Source: CAYJMQ01 sp964392415 (lineage in GTDB: Bacteria; Bdellovibrionota; JACOXK01; 2-02-FULL-40-11). Taken from it: a DNA stretch of 39,018 bases. Shown here one piece after another: positions 15,942-23,978 of the stretch. The position numbers and the translations under genes are program-made. The stretch is from NCBI GenBank assembly GCA_964392415.1, contig CAYMPL010000007.1, positions 1 to 39,018 on the forward strand, in the 5' to 3' direction. The notes under the pieces are model-generated. The model had not been told where the DNA came from, did not search any database, and saw only the letters and a program-made list of their open reading frames with translations. Each line of letters opens with the position of its first letter. The stretch's first letter is position 1.

Positions 15942-16541
15942 ATGTTTGGTGGAATAGTCGAGGATATCGGTCTTTTGTGCGAAGTTCGAGCCTTGCCAAA
16001 GGGAAGTCGCTATTTCATCGAGCCGCCGTCGTCTTTTATAAAAGATCTGAAAGTGGGAGAGAGTCTCTCAGTGAACGGCGCGTGTCTCACCCTTTCAGAA
16101 ATCGGGGATGGTTATTTGGGATTTGATATCTCTCCTGAGACTTTAGCCCGAACCTACTTTTCAAATTTAAAAGTTGGCGACAAATTGAATCTGGAGCGTC
16201 CATTAAAGGTTGGAGACCGCTTGCATGGCCATTGGGTCACCGGACATATCGATGGAACGGGGACGGTTGCAGCCATTGAAGATTTTAGCGATTTTAAGGA
16301 ATTTGTGTTAGAGCTCCCCGAAAAGCTTTGTGGAGATCTGATTCCTAAAGGGTCGATTTCTGTGGATGGGGTGAGTCTGACAATAAACCGTTGTTCAAGT
16401 CGGTCGGTTTCAGTGATGTTGGTTCCTCAGACGCTGGAGCGTACGACATTCGGAGAGAAAAAAATCGGAGATCCGGTTCAGGTTGAGCTCGATCTCATTG
16501 GAAAATATGTTAAAAAATGGATAAATCATGAACACTATTAA
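15942..16541 (+). CDS. ribE: Riboflavin synthase alpha chain
   Basis: Riboflavin synthase dismutates two dimethyl-ribityl-lumazine molecules to riboflavin. The 199-residue protein contains two homologous lumazine-binding domains: MFGGIVEDIGLL...GESLSVNGACLTLSEIG, then LHGHWVTGHIDGTGTV...GSISVDGVSLTI. The usual N-terminal MFTGIVE is MFGGIVE here, with Gly in place of Thr. The last 14 bases overlap the start of ribBA, giving translational coupling. The gene is also called ribC in some bacteria. Confidence 0.95.
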   Translation: MFGGIVEDIGLLCEVRALPKGSRYFIEPPSSFIKDLKVGESLSVNGACLTLSEIGDGYLGFDISPETLARTYFSNLKVGDKLNLERPLKVGDRLHGHWVTGHIDGTGTVAAIEDFSDFKEFVLELPEKLCGDLIPKGSISVDGVSLTINRCSSRSVSVMLVPQTLERTTFGEKKIGDPVQVELDLIGKYVKKWINHEHY

Positions 16542-17751
16542 AGAAGCCATTTTAGATTTAAAAGAGGGCAAAAGCATCATTCTTGTCGATGATGAAGATC
16601 GTGAAAATGAGGGGGACCTTGTCTGTGCGGCAGAAAAGGCAACGCCAGAGATCATCAATTTTATGTCGAAATATGGGCGTGGTTTGATCTGTCTCAGTCT
16701 GGATGGTGAAATTGTGAAAAGACTGGAGCTTCCCCTGATGGTGACTGAGAATCGCTCACAGTTTGGGACCGCTTTTACGGTTTCGATTGAGGCTCGTCAG
16801 GGGGTGACGACCGGAATTTCCGCGCACGATCGCGCAAAAACCATTTTGACGGCGGTTCGGGAAGATGCAGGGCCGCATGATTTGATTTCGCCAGGGCATG
16901 TCTTTCCGCTGAAGGCCAAAGACGGCGGTGTCCTGGTGAGGGCAGGGCAAACGGAGGGATCTGTGGATTTGGCGAATTTGGCAGGTCTTTCACCCGCGGC
17001 TGTGATTTGTGAGATTTTAAATGAAGACGGGAGCATGGCCCGGATGCCTGATTTAGAAAAATTTTCCAAACAGCATGGATTAAAAATGATATCGATTGCC
17101 GATCTCATCAAATATCGGCTTCATTCTGAGCGATTGGTGCGCCGGGTAGCCGAAGCGAGGCTTCCGATTCGGTTCGCCAAATCGGGGGAGGAAGAATTTA
17201 AAATTGTCGTTTATGAAAATGATGTCGATCGGAAGAATCATCTTGCGCTGATTAAAGGAGATTTTAATCCAGAGCGGCCTGTGCTCGTCAGAATGCATTC
17301 GGGGTGTATTACCGGCGATCTTTTTGGATCTATGAGATGTGACTGCGCCGATCAGCTGCAGGCTTCTTTCCGGCAGATTTCTGAAGAGGGGAATGGGGCT
17401 GTTCTCTATATGCAGCAGGAGGGGCGGGGGATTGGATTGATAAAAAAAATTCAGGCATACGCGCTCCAGGATCAGGGGTTCGACACCGTTCAAGCGAACG
17501 AAAAGTTGGGATTTAAGGCAGATCTTCGCGACTATGGGCTGGGCGCTCAGATGCTTTTGGATTTGGGAATCCGAAAGATTCGTCTTTTAACCAATAATCC
17601 AAAGAAAGTAGTGGGACTTGAGGGATATGGTCTTGAAATTGTTGAACGGGTTCCAATTTTGGTCGGGGTCAAAAAAGAGAATATCGAATATCTTGAAATC
17701 AAACGACGTAAAATGGGGCATATTTTAGAACTGCCGAGAGGGGAGGTATGA
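16528..17751 (+). CDS. ribBA: Bifunctional DHBP synthase / GTP cyclohydrolase II RibBA
   Basis: The 407-residue fusion makes both precursors of lumazine. The N-terminal 3,4-dihydroxy-2-butanone-4-phosphate synthase shows LVDDEDRENEGDL (about 20-32), the YGRGLICLSL loop and GVTTGISAHDRA. The C-terminal GTP cyclohydrolase II has the zinc site HSGCITGDLFGSMRCDCADQL and the catalytic YMQQEGRGIGLIKKIQAY, followed by LLTNNPKKVVGLEGYG. All key residues of both halves seem intact. It overlaps ribE (14 bases) and ribH (4 bases). Confidence 0.97.
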   Translation: MNTIKEAILDLKEGKSIILVDDEDRENEGDLVCAAEKATPEIINFMSKYGRGLICLSLDGEIVKRLELPLMVTENRSQFGTAFTVSIEARQGVTTGISAHDRAKTILTAVREDAGPHDLISPGHVFPLKAKDGGVLVRAGQTEGSVDLANLAGLSPAAVICEILNEDGSMARMPDLEKFSKQHGLKMISIADLIKYRLHSERLVRRVAEARLPIRFAKSGEEEFKIVVYENDVDRKNHLALIKGDFNPERPVLVRMHSGCITGDLFGSMRCDCADQLQASFRQISEEGNGAVLYMQQEGRGIGLIKKIQAYALQDQGFDTVQANEKLGFKADLRDYGLGAQMLLDLGIRKIRLLTNNPKKVVGLEGYGLEIVERVPILVGVKKENIEYLEIKRRKMGHILELPRGEV

Positions 17752-18215
17752 AACAGGGGGATCTCAATGCCGCTGGCCTTCGTTTCGGAATCATTGTTTC
17801 GCGATGGAATAGCCTTGTGACAAACGCTCTGTTGGACGGGGCGCTTCGCGTTTTGGAATTACATGGGGCAGATCAACATCAGATGGAAGTGATTCGCGTC
17901 CCAGGTTGTTTTGAAATACCGCTGGCGGCAAAGCTCCTGGCGCGTCAAAATTCTTTTGACGCGTTGGTCTGTTTGGGCGCTGTTGTTCGGGGAGAAACGA
18001 CGCATCATGAGTATATTGCCAGCGAGGTTTCAAGCGGGATCCAAAAAATTTCCCAGGAGTTCAATGTGCCAATCGGCTTTGGAATTTTGACGACAGAGAC
18101 GATGGATCAGGCGCTTCAACGCGCGGGGGGGAAAGCGGGAAATAAGGGTGAAGAAGCAGCGCTTGCCGCCATTGAGATGGCCAATCTCGTCAGATGTTTT
18201 AAAAAGGAATTGTAA
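17748..18215 (+). CDS. ribH: 6,7-dimethyl-8-ribityllumazine synthase
   Basis: RibH condenses DHBP with the RibD-pathway pyrimidine to give lumazine and forms an icosahedral or pentameric shell. The 155-residue protein has FGIIVSRWNSLVTNALLDGA, VIRVPGCFEIPLAAKLLA, LGAVVRGETTHHEYIASEV with the catalytic His, and GILTTETMDQALQRAG. All are conventional. It overlaps ribBA by the ATGA junction, and nusB starts 5 bases after its stop. Confidence 0.97.
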   Translation: MKQGDLNAAGLRFGIIVSRWNSLVTNALLDGALRVLELHGADQHQMEVIRVPGCFEIPLAAKLLARQNSFDALVCLGAVVRGETTHHEYIASEVSSGIQKISQEFNVPIGFGILTTETMDQALQRAGGKAGNKGEEAALAAIEMANLVRCFKKEL

Positions 18216-18220
18216 AAATT

Positions 18221-18694
18221 ATGGGAGCAAGACGAAAATCGAGAGAAATGGTGCTTCAGCTTCTGTTTCAGGCGGAGCTGAATGACGAAAAAGAGCCAGG
18301 GCGGCTGCTCGAAGCGCTCCCTCATTTTAAGAAGACAACGGCGGCAAGCGAGCGTGCAAGCGAACTCTTTCTCAAAATCTTCGAAAAGAAAGATGAGTTG
18401 GACCGCTTTATCGAAAAATATGCCACAAATTGGAGGCTTTCACGCATGAGCCATATCGACCGGAATATTCTTCGTTATGCCGCTTATGAACTTATCTATT
18501 GTGATGATATCCCAAAAGAAGTTGTGCTCGACGAGGCAATTGAAATCGCAAAAGCTTTCGGAACGGAAGAGTCAGGCGCGTTTGTCAATGGAATCCTCGA
18601 CCGTATCAGTCAGCATGCAGAAATTCTTAAGAGAGGCGAAGCCCTCTGTCATCCTGAAGGCGAAGCCCTCTGTCATCCTGAAGGCGAAGCCTGA
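18221..18694 (+). CDS. nusB: Transcription antitermination factor NusB with repeat-derived C-terminal tail
   Basis: NusB binds boxA RNA with S10 (NusE) in rRNA antitermination. The helical core is clear: MGARRKSREMVLQLLFQAEL, FIEKYATNWRLSRMSHIDRNILRYAAYELIYCDDIPKEV (helix pair) and IEIAKAFGTEESGAFVNGILDRI. The normal fold ends near residue 130-138. The last 19 residues (GEALCHPE repeated, then GEA) are encoded by the tandem 24-base repeat at 18635-18700, so the native stop has apparently been replaced by repeat sequence. The tail is predicted to be dispensable. It is the last gene of the riboflavin operon; the next gene is convergent. Confidence 0.95.
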   Translation: MGARRKSREMVLQLLFQAELNDEKEPGRLLEALPHFKKTTAASERASELFLKIFEKKDELDRFIEKYATNWRLSRMSHIDRNILRYAAYELIYCDDIPKEVVLDEAIEIAKAFGTEESGAFVNGILDRISQHAEILKRGEALCHPEGEALCHPEGEA

Positions 18695-18700
18695 AGGATC
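18635..18700. repeat. Tandem 24-bp repeat, REP-like, at the nusB 3' end
   Basis: Two exact 24-base units (GGCGAAGCCCTCTGTCATCC plus TGAA; 18635-18658 and 18659-18682) and a partial third (GGCGAAGCCTGAAGGATC). The TGTCATCCTGAAGG...GAAGGATC text resembles the dispersed intergenic GTCATCCTGAGCGAAG-type repeats found in many bacterial genomes. The unit is a multiple of three, so it keeps the nusB frame open. Confidence 0.85.
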
Positions 18701-18725
18701 TCCGATTCAGCGCAACCCTCCTCGA

Positions 18726-19622
18726 TTAATGATCTATTTCAGTCCGTATCGAAAAAATATCGCTGATCGATTTGACTCCGCGTCTGTCTTCCAGATGAAT
18801 GGCATAAAAATAGCGGGTGTTGGGTTTTAAGCCGTCTAATGTGAACATATGCTCTCTAGAGAAATTTGAACTGACGTTTTTTTCTTTTTGAAATGATTTC
18901 AACGGCACATCCCCCCACCGAATAAGACTTTTGCAGGGACGGTCTGTTAACCATTGTATTTTAAAACCATTCGTTTTTCTCGAAACTACGGCTGGTCCAT
19001 CTAGAATGGCTGGAGTCGGCGCCCCTTTCGGTGTTACAAATGACGAGTAGCTCGACTTCACACTATTTCCGACAGCGTCTTTTACAGAAACCTGATAAAA
19101 GTAGCGGCTTTCAGGGAACAGATTTGAAAGGGTGAGAATGTGATTGGTGGTGTCAAATTCCCCAGCTATTTTTTTCGGTCGCTCCCCCTTTGTGCCGTAA
19201 AGAATCATTGCTTTGGTGGGTTTATTGGTGCTCCAACTAACCATCACGCTGTTTGGAGAAACGGGTGTTACGGTAGGAGGGGAAAGAATCTTTAAAATTG
19301 TCTCGTCAAGCCCTTCATAAAGAGCTGTCTTAAAGGTATAGAGATCGGTTGAGTCTATTTTGAAATAATAAACCGTTTCCGGTTTTAATCCGCGAAGGAC
19401 AAGGCGATGTCCTTTTGAAAAAGAGGGATCAGAAACCTCTTTCCCAAGCTTCTTTGTTTCACCAAAATGAATTTTACCTCTGCTTTTTTTTGATGTTGTC
19501 CATTCAATTGTAACCCGATCGTGTTTGATGCCCACAATGGCAGGGTCGTGGATTTGGGGCTGGGCGAAGGCATCAGATGAAAGCGCAATAACACCCAGAA
19601 ACAAGAGAAGGAATTCTTTCAC
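18726..19622 (-). CDS. Secreted protein with three fibronectin type III-like domains
   Basis: The 298-residue product has a Sec signal peptide (MKEFLLLFLGVIALSSDAFA, cleavage after AFA) followed by three beta-sandwich repeats: about 25-95 (VTIEWTTSKKSRGKIHFG...LRGLKPETVYYFKID), 110-200 (VMVSWSTNKPTKAMILYGT...LSNLFPESRYFYQVSV) and 207-295 (FKIQWLTDRPCKSLIRWGD...LDGLKPNTRYFYAIHL). The repeated W.T...(K/C)..I.(F/Y/W)G and L.PxxxYYF motifs resemble the N-terminal domain of purple acid phosphatases and other Fn3 modules, but no phosphatase domain follows. It is probably periplasmic or exported with a binding role. The start is GTG at 19622 without a Shine-Dalgarno. It is convergent with nusB. Confidence 0.85.
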   Translation of the reverse strand: MKEFLLLFLGVIALSSDAFAQPQIHDPAIVGIKHDRVTIEWTTSKKSRGKIHFGETKKLGKEVSDPSFSKGHRLVLRGLKPETVYYFKIDSTDLYTFKTALYEGLDETILKILSPPTVTPVSPNSVMVSWSTNKPTKAMILYGTKGERPKKIAGEFDTTNHILTLSNLFPESRYFYQVSVKDAVGNSVKSSYSSFVTPKGAPTPAILDGPAVVSRKTNGFKIQWLTDRPCKSLIRWGDVPLKSFQKEKNVSSNFSREHMFTLDGLKPNTRYFYAIHLEDRRGVKSISDIFSIRTEIDH

Positions 19623-19629
19623 TTATTCT

Positions 19630-19658
19630 ATTAGACTTGATTTATTGCGCTCAATCAA
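19630..19658 (-). promoter_or_regulatory. Candidate promoter of the Fn3 gene
   Basis: Minus-strand TTGATT (19653-19658), 17-base spacer, TCTAAT (19630-19635). The -10 ends 7 bases before the GTG start, which suggests a leaderless transcript. Confidence 0.35.
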
Positions 19659-19682
19659 ATATTTTTTTAGTGGCGCAACCAG

Positions 19683-19711
19683 TTGCTTTATATCGAATTC
19701 AATAATATAAG
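19683..19711 (+). promoter_or_regulatory. Candidate promoter of tgt
   Basis: TTGCTT (19683-19688), 17-base spacer, TATAAG (19706-19711). The ATG at 19723 lies 11 bases after the -10, so the leader would be about 5 nt and there is no Shine-Dalgarno. Confidence 0.45.
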
Positions 19712-19722
19712 TACCTATTTTT

Positions 19723-20847
19723 ATGGGTTTTGAGTTTCGAATTCTTCATGAGGATAGGTCATCTTCGGCACGGTTCGGGGAGTTTAAGCTTCGCAATCGG
19801 CTGATTCAGACCCCCGTTTTTATGCCAGTCGGCACCGCTGCGGCAGTGAGGGCGGTGACACCGTTTGAACTTAAACGGGCTGGGGCAGAGATTATTTTGG
19901 GGAATACCTATCATTTGAGTATTAAACCGGGAGAAAGGTTGATTGCAAAGGCCGGGGGGCTCCACCGGTTTATGGGGTGGGACGGGCCGATCCTGACAGA
20001 CAGCGGCGGCTACCAGATTTTTTCACTCCCCAAAGTGAAGGTTACCGATGAGGGGGTCTCTTTTCATTATGAGGTCGACGGCTCCCCTGTTTTTTTAACC
20101 CCTGAGCGTTCGATTGAAATTCAACAGGCGCTTGGGGCTGATATCATGATGGCATTGGATCAGTGCGTTGCCTATCCCTGTGAATACGCGCAGGCGAAAG
20201 AAGCGGTTTTAAGGACGACGCGTTGGTCAAAACGTTGTAAGAAGGCGCATCAAAATCGGGGTCAGGGAGCCCAAGCTCTTTTTGGGATCGTTCAGGGGGG
20301 GACCTATCCCGATCTTCGAAAAATATCGGCTGGGGAGCTTCTTGAAATTGGATTTGATGGCTATGCGATTGGAGGGCTCTCCGTTGGGGAGGGATTAGAG
20401 CGGACTGTTTCAACGATTGGAGAGACAGTTTGTTATTTACCAAAAAAATTTCCGAGATACGTCATGGGGGTTGGTCTGCCTCACGATTTGATTGCTTCGG
20501 TTGAACAAGGGGTCGATATGTTTGATTGCGTGATCCCAACCCGCTACGCGCGAAGCGCCACTGTCTTTACCAACCGGGGAAGAATCCGTTTGATTCACAA
20601 AAAATACCGGAACGACTTTTATCCGATCGACCCCAATTGTCACTGCTATACCTGTGAGAATTTCACGCGCGCTTATCTCAGGCATTTGTTTATTTCAAAA
20701 GAAATACTGGGGGCAATCCTCGCCTCGATCCATAATCTTTACTTCTATCAAGACCTCATGAAACGGATCCGCGGGGCGATTTCAAAAAATACGTTTTTGC
20801 AATTCAAGAAAGATTTTCTGTCTGGATATATGCCAGTTTCGGACTAG
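19723..20847 (+). CDS. tgt: tRNA-guanine transglycosylase (queuine tRNA-ribosyltransferase)
   Basis: Tgt swaps guanine-34 for preQ1 in tRNAs with GUN anticodons, on the way to queuosine. The 374-residue protein has normal length and the family landmarks: QTPVFMPVGTAAAVRAVTP, ILGNTYHLSIKPG, the substrate-binding LTDSGGYQIFSL (Asp93), FGIVQGGTYPDLRK, YAIGGLSVGEG and FDCVIPTRYARSAT with the nucleophilic Asp. The zinc site is NCHCYTCENFTRAYLRHLF (three Cys and the terminal His). It is a single-gene unit; the Fn3 gene is divergent upstream, with about 100 bases shared. queA and yajC, frequent neighbours of tgt elsewhere, are not here. Confidence 0.97.
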   Translation: MGFEFRILHEDRSSSARFGEFKLRNRLIQTPVFMPVGTAAAVRAVTPFELKRAGAEIILGNTYHLSIKPGERLIAKAGGLHRFMGWDGPILTDSGGYQIFSLPKVKVTDEGVSFHYEVDGSPVFLTPERSIEIQQALGADIMMALDQCVAYPCEYAQAKEAVLRTTRWSKRCKKAHQNRGQGAQALFGIVQGGTYPDLRKISAGELLEIGFDGYAIGGLSVGEGLERTVSTIGETVCYLPKKFPRYVMGVGLPHDLIASVEQGVDMFDCVIPTRYARSATVFTNRGRIRLIHKKYRNDFYPIDPNCHCYTCENFTRAYLRHLFISKEILGAILASIHNLYFYQDLMKRIRGAISKNTFLQFKKDFLSGYMPVSD

Positions 20848-20860
20848 GCTCTAATGCGCG

Positions 20861-20881
20861 CCATTTGCTGATCGCAAATGG
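20861..20881. terminator. Hairpin between convergent tgt and small secreted protein genes
   Basis: CCATTTGC and GCAAATGG form a perfect 8-base-pair stem with a 5-base loop (TGATC) in the 38-base gap between two convergent stops. There is no long U-tract, so a bidirectional terminator role is only suggested by position. Confidence 0.4.
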
Positions 20882-20885
20882 TTTG

Positions 20886-21332
20886 CTACTGGTCCCTCAC
20901 CAGAATAAATTCCCCGTCATTGGTGAAGTGAGGGCTGTCGTCGAAAGTCTGAACGGCATCGCCTTGAATGAGATTGTCATTAACGACATTCCCTGTCAGC
21001 GTGAAGTGGTAATAATGATCCTGAACAAATTCATACATCTCTACATCAAACTCAAGGGGAGAATGGACATCTGAAAAACGAAGCCAAGCTTCTGTGACAA
21101 AGAGTTTTCCGTGTTCATTTTCTGCTTCTTCAATGATTAATCTTGGCCATGTTTGCCGGATTTTCATTTTTAATTCATGATTTATATTGAGATTTATCGG
21201 GCCGTTCCTCAAGTGCATTCTTCCAATCCAATTGCCATCGAGCGTTTGACGGGTTTCCGCCCCTGCGGGGAGCGTCCACGCTGCTGTCAGTGATACAAGA
21301 AAACAGATGATTGTGAGTCTACTTTTTCTCAT
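20886..21332 (-). CDS. Small secreted protein of unknown function
   Basis: The 148-residue product starts with a clear Sec signal peptide (MRKSRLTIICFLVSLTAAWTL, cleavage after AGA near residue 25). The mature part of about 120 residues looks beta-rich (LDGNWIGRMHLRNGPINLNINHEL, YEFVQDHYYHFTLTGNVVNDN, HFTNDGEFILVRDQ), resembling a small extracytoplasmic barrel or lipocalin-like fold with the common start xLxGxWxGxM; this is an inference and I do not recognise the family. The start is supported by a strong AGGAGGT Shine-Dalgarno 5-6 bases upstream of the ATG. It is divergent from the orphan 471-residue gene. Confidence 0.7.
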   Translation of the reverse strand: MRKSRLTIICFLVSLTAAWTLPAGAETRQTLDGNWIGRMHLRNGPINLNINHELKMKIRQTWPRLIIEEAENEHGKLFVTEAWLRFSDVHSPLEFDVEMYEFVQDHYYHFTLTGNVVNDNLIQGDAVQTFDDSPHFTNDGEFILVRDQ

Positions 21333-21407
21333 GCCATACCTCCTGCTGAGGATAGAGGTAGCGATTTAGGGCGTTTCTGTCAAGGAAATCTAAGTTCTCT
21401 GTTTCCC

Positions 21408-21436
21408 TTGCTTTCTTATTTTGGGATCTATAAAAT
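21408..21436 (+). promoter_or_regulatory. Candidate promoter of the orphan 471-residue gene and fic
   Basis: TTGCTT (21408-21413), 17-base spacer, TAAAAT (21431-21436). The ATG at 21446 is only 9 bases beyond the -10, implying a leader of 0-3 nt and no Shine-Dalgarno. Confidence 0.45.
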
Positions 21437-21445
21437 CGCACTGCT

Positions 21446-22861
21446 ATGTCGACGGATGTGATCAGGCGACAGCTGGAAAAGATGTGGGAAGTCCCGGTAA
21501 CGCATAAATTCATGACGGGGCTGACGAAGCTTGTCGATCACTATTCCCTGAAAGATATTGTTTTGGAGAGTCTTTCAATAATTTCAGCAAGATGTTCTCA
21601 AAAGCAATATGGAGAGATGCTTCCACATGCCTTGATGGGATTGGAAGCCGCCTGGCAGATCGGCGAATTTTTTCACTCAAAGAACCGGGTTTTGCCGATT
21701 GCCCAGATGCTCTGGTACGCTGTCAATGAGGCGAGGCAGCCTGCGGTCGATTTCAAAAAGGGGATCGGTACCCCCCCTGCTCGAGACGATCTTCATTTCG
21801 AATCATTTAAAAAAATTTATGAGAACGAGTCTCGGCATCATCAATTGAAAGAGACATTCCGGTATTTTGTTTTTTTAATCCGGGATCCCCTCATTCGAAA
21901 AAAGATTTTTTCGTATCTTTTGCAGAACTCGCTTCGTAATGAGGCAAGTGTTGGACATAAATTGATTTATCTCATGAAATCGTATGAGTTTTCTCAGGCG
22001 ACCGAGTGGCAGAATTTTCATATTTGGTATCCGCCGCTTCATTATTTGATTCAGGGGGGGGAGGCGGTCTATCATTTTCCGCTGGTCTCTGATTTTTACA
22101 AAAAGCATGAAAAAGTTTTTTTGGACGCAAAATTGGGGCATGCCGGGGAATTTTCTTTGGAGGGCTTGGGAAGGCTTCGTGAATCGGTTTTGAACGATGA
22201 AAAAGAGGAAACGCTTGAAAAAATAAAGACATTCATTATGGAGGGGGAGAGCCTCTTTTCTTTATTTGAAATGTTGAAATTGATTTCAGCTCAGGTTGTT
22301 TATCAGTGTTCGTTTGATCGCTGGCCGACAGCGATTCATGGCTTTCATTATATTTATGGGCTCTCATTGGTTTTTTCTGATCTCGAGCGAGAAGATCGCG
22401 GCAAGGCGCTTCTTATGAGCGCGCTTTTTTTAAAGAAGATGGCTGTGCTCTCAAAACCGTTTTCGGAAATCGCATTGAAAGCGCCGCAGACAATAGATGA
22501 AAAAAACCGACCGCTCTATTTTGTGGAATACGCGATCAGCCGCGGGGATGTTGCCGCGGCATTGGGGGCCGCTGACCATTTGTTAAAAGAGAAACCGGCA
22601 GATTCAACAACGCTTGAGACGCTCGCCTTTTTATCGTCTAAAAATCTTTACTCGGTATTGTATGGACACGATATCAAATTCGCTTATGCCTGCCTAAGGA
22701 GCTATAAGATGATGAGCTATAAGAATTCAGCGCATCCCTTGAGGAATCAATATCTCTTATCTCTCGTTAAATTATTGGCTGAGATGCCCAAAGAGCATAC
22801 GATTTATCATTCGGTGATGAACTGTCAGGAGATTAAGCCGTTTGGATATTTTTCTGTTTAG
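21446..22861 (+). CDS. Uncharacterised 471-residue helical protein
   Basis: I do not recognise this protein with confidence. It has no signal peptide or membrane segment and appears all-helical, with His residues spaced at helix starts: LPHALMGLEAAWQIGEFF, VGHKLIYLMKSYEFS, WYPPLHYLIQGGEAVYHF, TAIHGFHYIYGLSLVFSDLE. This periodic pattern faintly recalls the questin-oxidase-like (DUF4243) family, but I cannot confirm it. The N terminus (STDVIRRQLEKMWEVPVTHKFM) follows a promoter almost directly. fic begins 9 bases after the stop, so the two are probably cotranscribed. The base composition and the G-rich runs are like those of neighbouring genes. It is a real gene because the frame is long, uninterrupted and followed closely by fic. 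Confidence 0.7.
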   Translation: MSTDVIRRQLEKMWEVPVTHKFMTGLTKLVDHYSLKDIVLESLSIISARCSQKQYGEMLPHALMGLEAAWQIGEFFHSKNRVLPIAQMLWYAVNEARQPAVDFKKGIGTPPARDDLHFESFKKIYENESRHHQLKETFRYFVFLIRDPLIRKKIFSYLLQNSLRNEASVGHKLIYLMKSYEFSQATEWQNFHIWYPPLHYLIQGGEAVYHFPLVSDFYKKHEKVFLDAKLGHAGEFSLEGLGRLRESVLNDEKEETLEKIKTFIMEGESLFSLFEMLKLISAQVVYQCSFDRWPTAIHGFHYIYGLSLVFSDLEREDRGKALLMSALFLKKMAVLSKPFSEIALKAPQTIDEKNRPLYFVEYAISRGDVAAALGAADHLLKEKPADSTTLETLAFLSSKNLYSVLYGHDIKFAYACLRSYKMMSYKNSAHPLRNQYLLSLVKLLAEMPKEHTIYHSVMNCQEIKPFGYFSV

Positions 22862-22870
22862 AGGTAACCG

Positions 22871-23956
22871 ATGAAATCATTAGACATTTATTTTTTGAGC
22901 CGACAGGCGATTCCCATTGAAATGGGCGGATTGCTTCAAAAGCTCGGCGAGTATAAAGGCAGGCAGGATTTATTTCAGCATCAGACGTCTCAGGTTTTGG
23001 CGACGCTAAAACAGACGGCCATTATCGAAAGCACGGAGTCATCGAACAGGATTGAAGGCGTGACGGTGCCTTCAAAACGTTTTAAGGAACTTATGGCGCA
23101 TCCGTCCAGGCCGAAAGACCGCTCGGAAGCGGAAATCCTCGGCTATCGTGAAGCGTTGTTAAAGATTCATACAAAACCCGAAGCATTCCCTATTGATGAA
23201 AAGACCATTTTAGACTTGCACCGGCAGATTTACTCACGCACCGACATCCCTGCTGGTCAGTGGAAGAAGCGGAATAATAGTATTGAGGAGCGTCTTTCTG
23301 ACGGGCGCTGGATCACAAGATTTGTGCCGGTTTCGGCCCGTGAGACGCCCGGTTATATGAAAGAATTATGCGTCAGGTTTAATCGTCTTATGGATAAGCG
23401 CCAGACCAGTCCGCTCATTCTCATTCCGGCGTTTGTCTTTGATTTTCTGTGCATTCACCCTTTTAGCGACGGCAACGGGCGTATGTCGAGGCTCTTAACG
23501 GTTCTCATGCTTCACCAAGCTGATTATACGGTCGGGCGGTATATCTCAATTGAACGCTTAATCGAAGAATCAAAAGAAACCTATTATGAGGCTTTACAGT
23601 TATCGTCAAAGAATTGGCAAGAAGGCAAACACAGCCTCAAGCCGTGGTGGGAGTATTCGCTTGGCGTCTTGATCGGGGCCTATCAAGAATTTGAACGCCG
23701 TGTCGGCACAATCACAAAGGCTCGGGGGGCTAAGACATCCATTGTGGAAGAAACGATTGATAATCTCCCGCAGACTTTCAGCATTTCAGATATTGAGAGA
23801 TTATGTCCTTCGGTGAGCAGAGATATGATTCGAGTTATCTTAAACCGTCTCCGTAAGGAAGGCCACATCGTGAGTAAAGGCACCGGTCGTGGAGCCCTTT
23901 GGGAGAAACGTGGTAATCACCCCATTAAACGTGGTAATAAACGTGGTAATAATTAA
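22871..23956 (+). CDS. Fic family protein (class II, probable AMP-transferase)
   Basis: Fic enzymes usually transfer AMP from ATP to target hydroxyls. The 361-residue protein has a Fic_N region with the inhibitory helix SSNRIEG (57-63, class II type, N-terminal), the core motif HPFSDGNGRMSR (196-207, catalytic His196) and a C-terminal winged-helix domain (about 295-345, SISDIERLCPSVSRDMIRVILNRLRKEG). The motif is complete, so activity is likely, held in check by Glu62. GAGGTAACC precedes the ATG. The tail NHPIKRGNKRGNN is encoded by three copies of a 12-base repeat (23906-23950). The upstream partner is the orphan 471-residue gene. The target is unknown; the winged helix suggests DNA binding or self-regulation. 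Confidence 0.92.
   Translation: MKSLDIYFLSRQAIPIEMGGLLQKLGEYKGRQDLFQHQTSQVLATLKQTAIIESTESSNRIEGVTVPSKRFKELMAHPSRPKDRSEAEILGYREALLKIHTKPEAFPIDEKTILDLHRQIYSRTDIPAGQWKKRNNSIEERLSDGRWITRFVPVSARETPGYMKELCVRFNRLMDKRQTSPLILIPAFVFDFLCIHPFSDGNGRMSRLLTVLMLHQADYTVGRYISIERLIEESKETYYEALQLSSKNWQEGKHSLKPWWEYSLGVLIGAYQEFERRVGTITKARGAKTSIVEETIDNLPQTFSISDIERLCPSVSRDMIRVILNRLRKEGHIVSKGTGRGALWEKRGNHPIKRGNKRGNN
23906..23950 (+). repeat. Short repeat AAACGTGGTAAT at the 3' end of fic
   Basis: AAACGTGGTAAT occurs at 23906-23917, 23927-23938 and 23939-23950, encoding the KRGN-type tail of the Fic protein. The last two copies are in tandem. Confidence 0.8.
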
Positions 23957-23978
23957 AAATAAGGGACATTGTTCCAGT

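Noticed and set aside
18635..18700. CRISPR-like array
   Set aside because: Units are directly adjacent, without spacers, in frame within nusB, with only two full copies.
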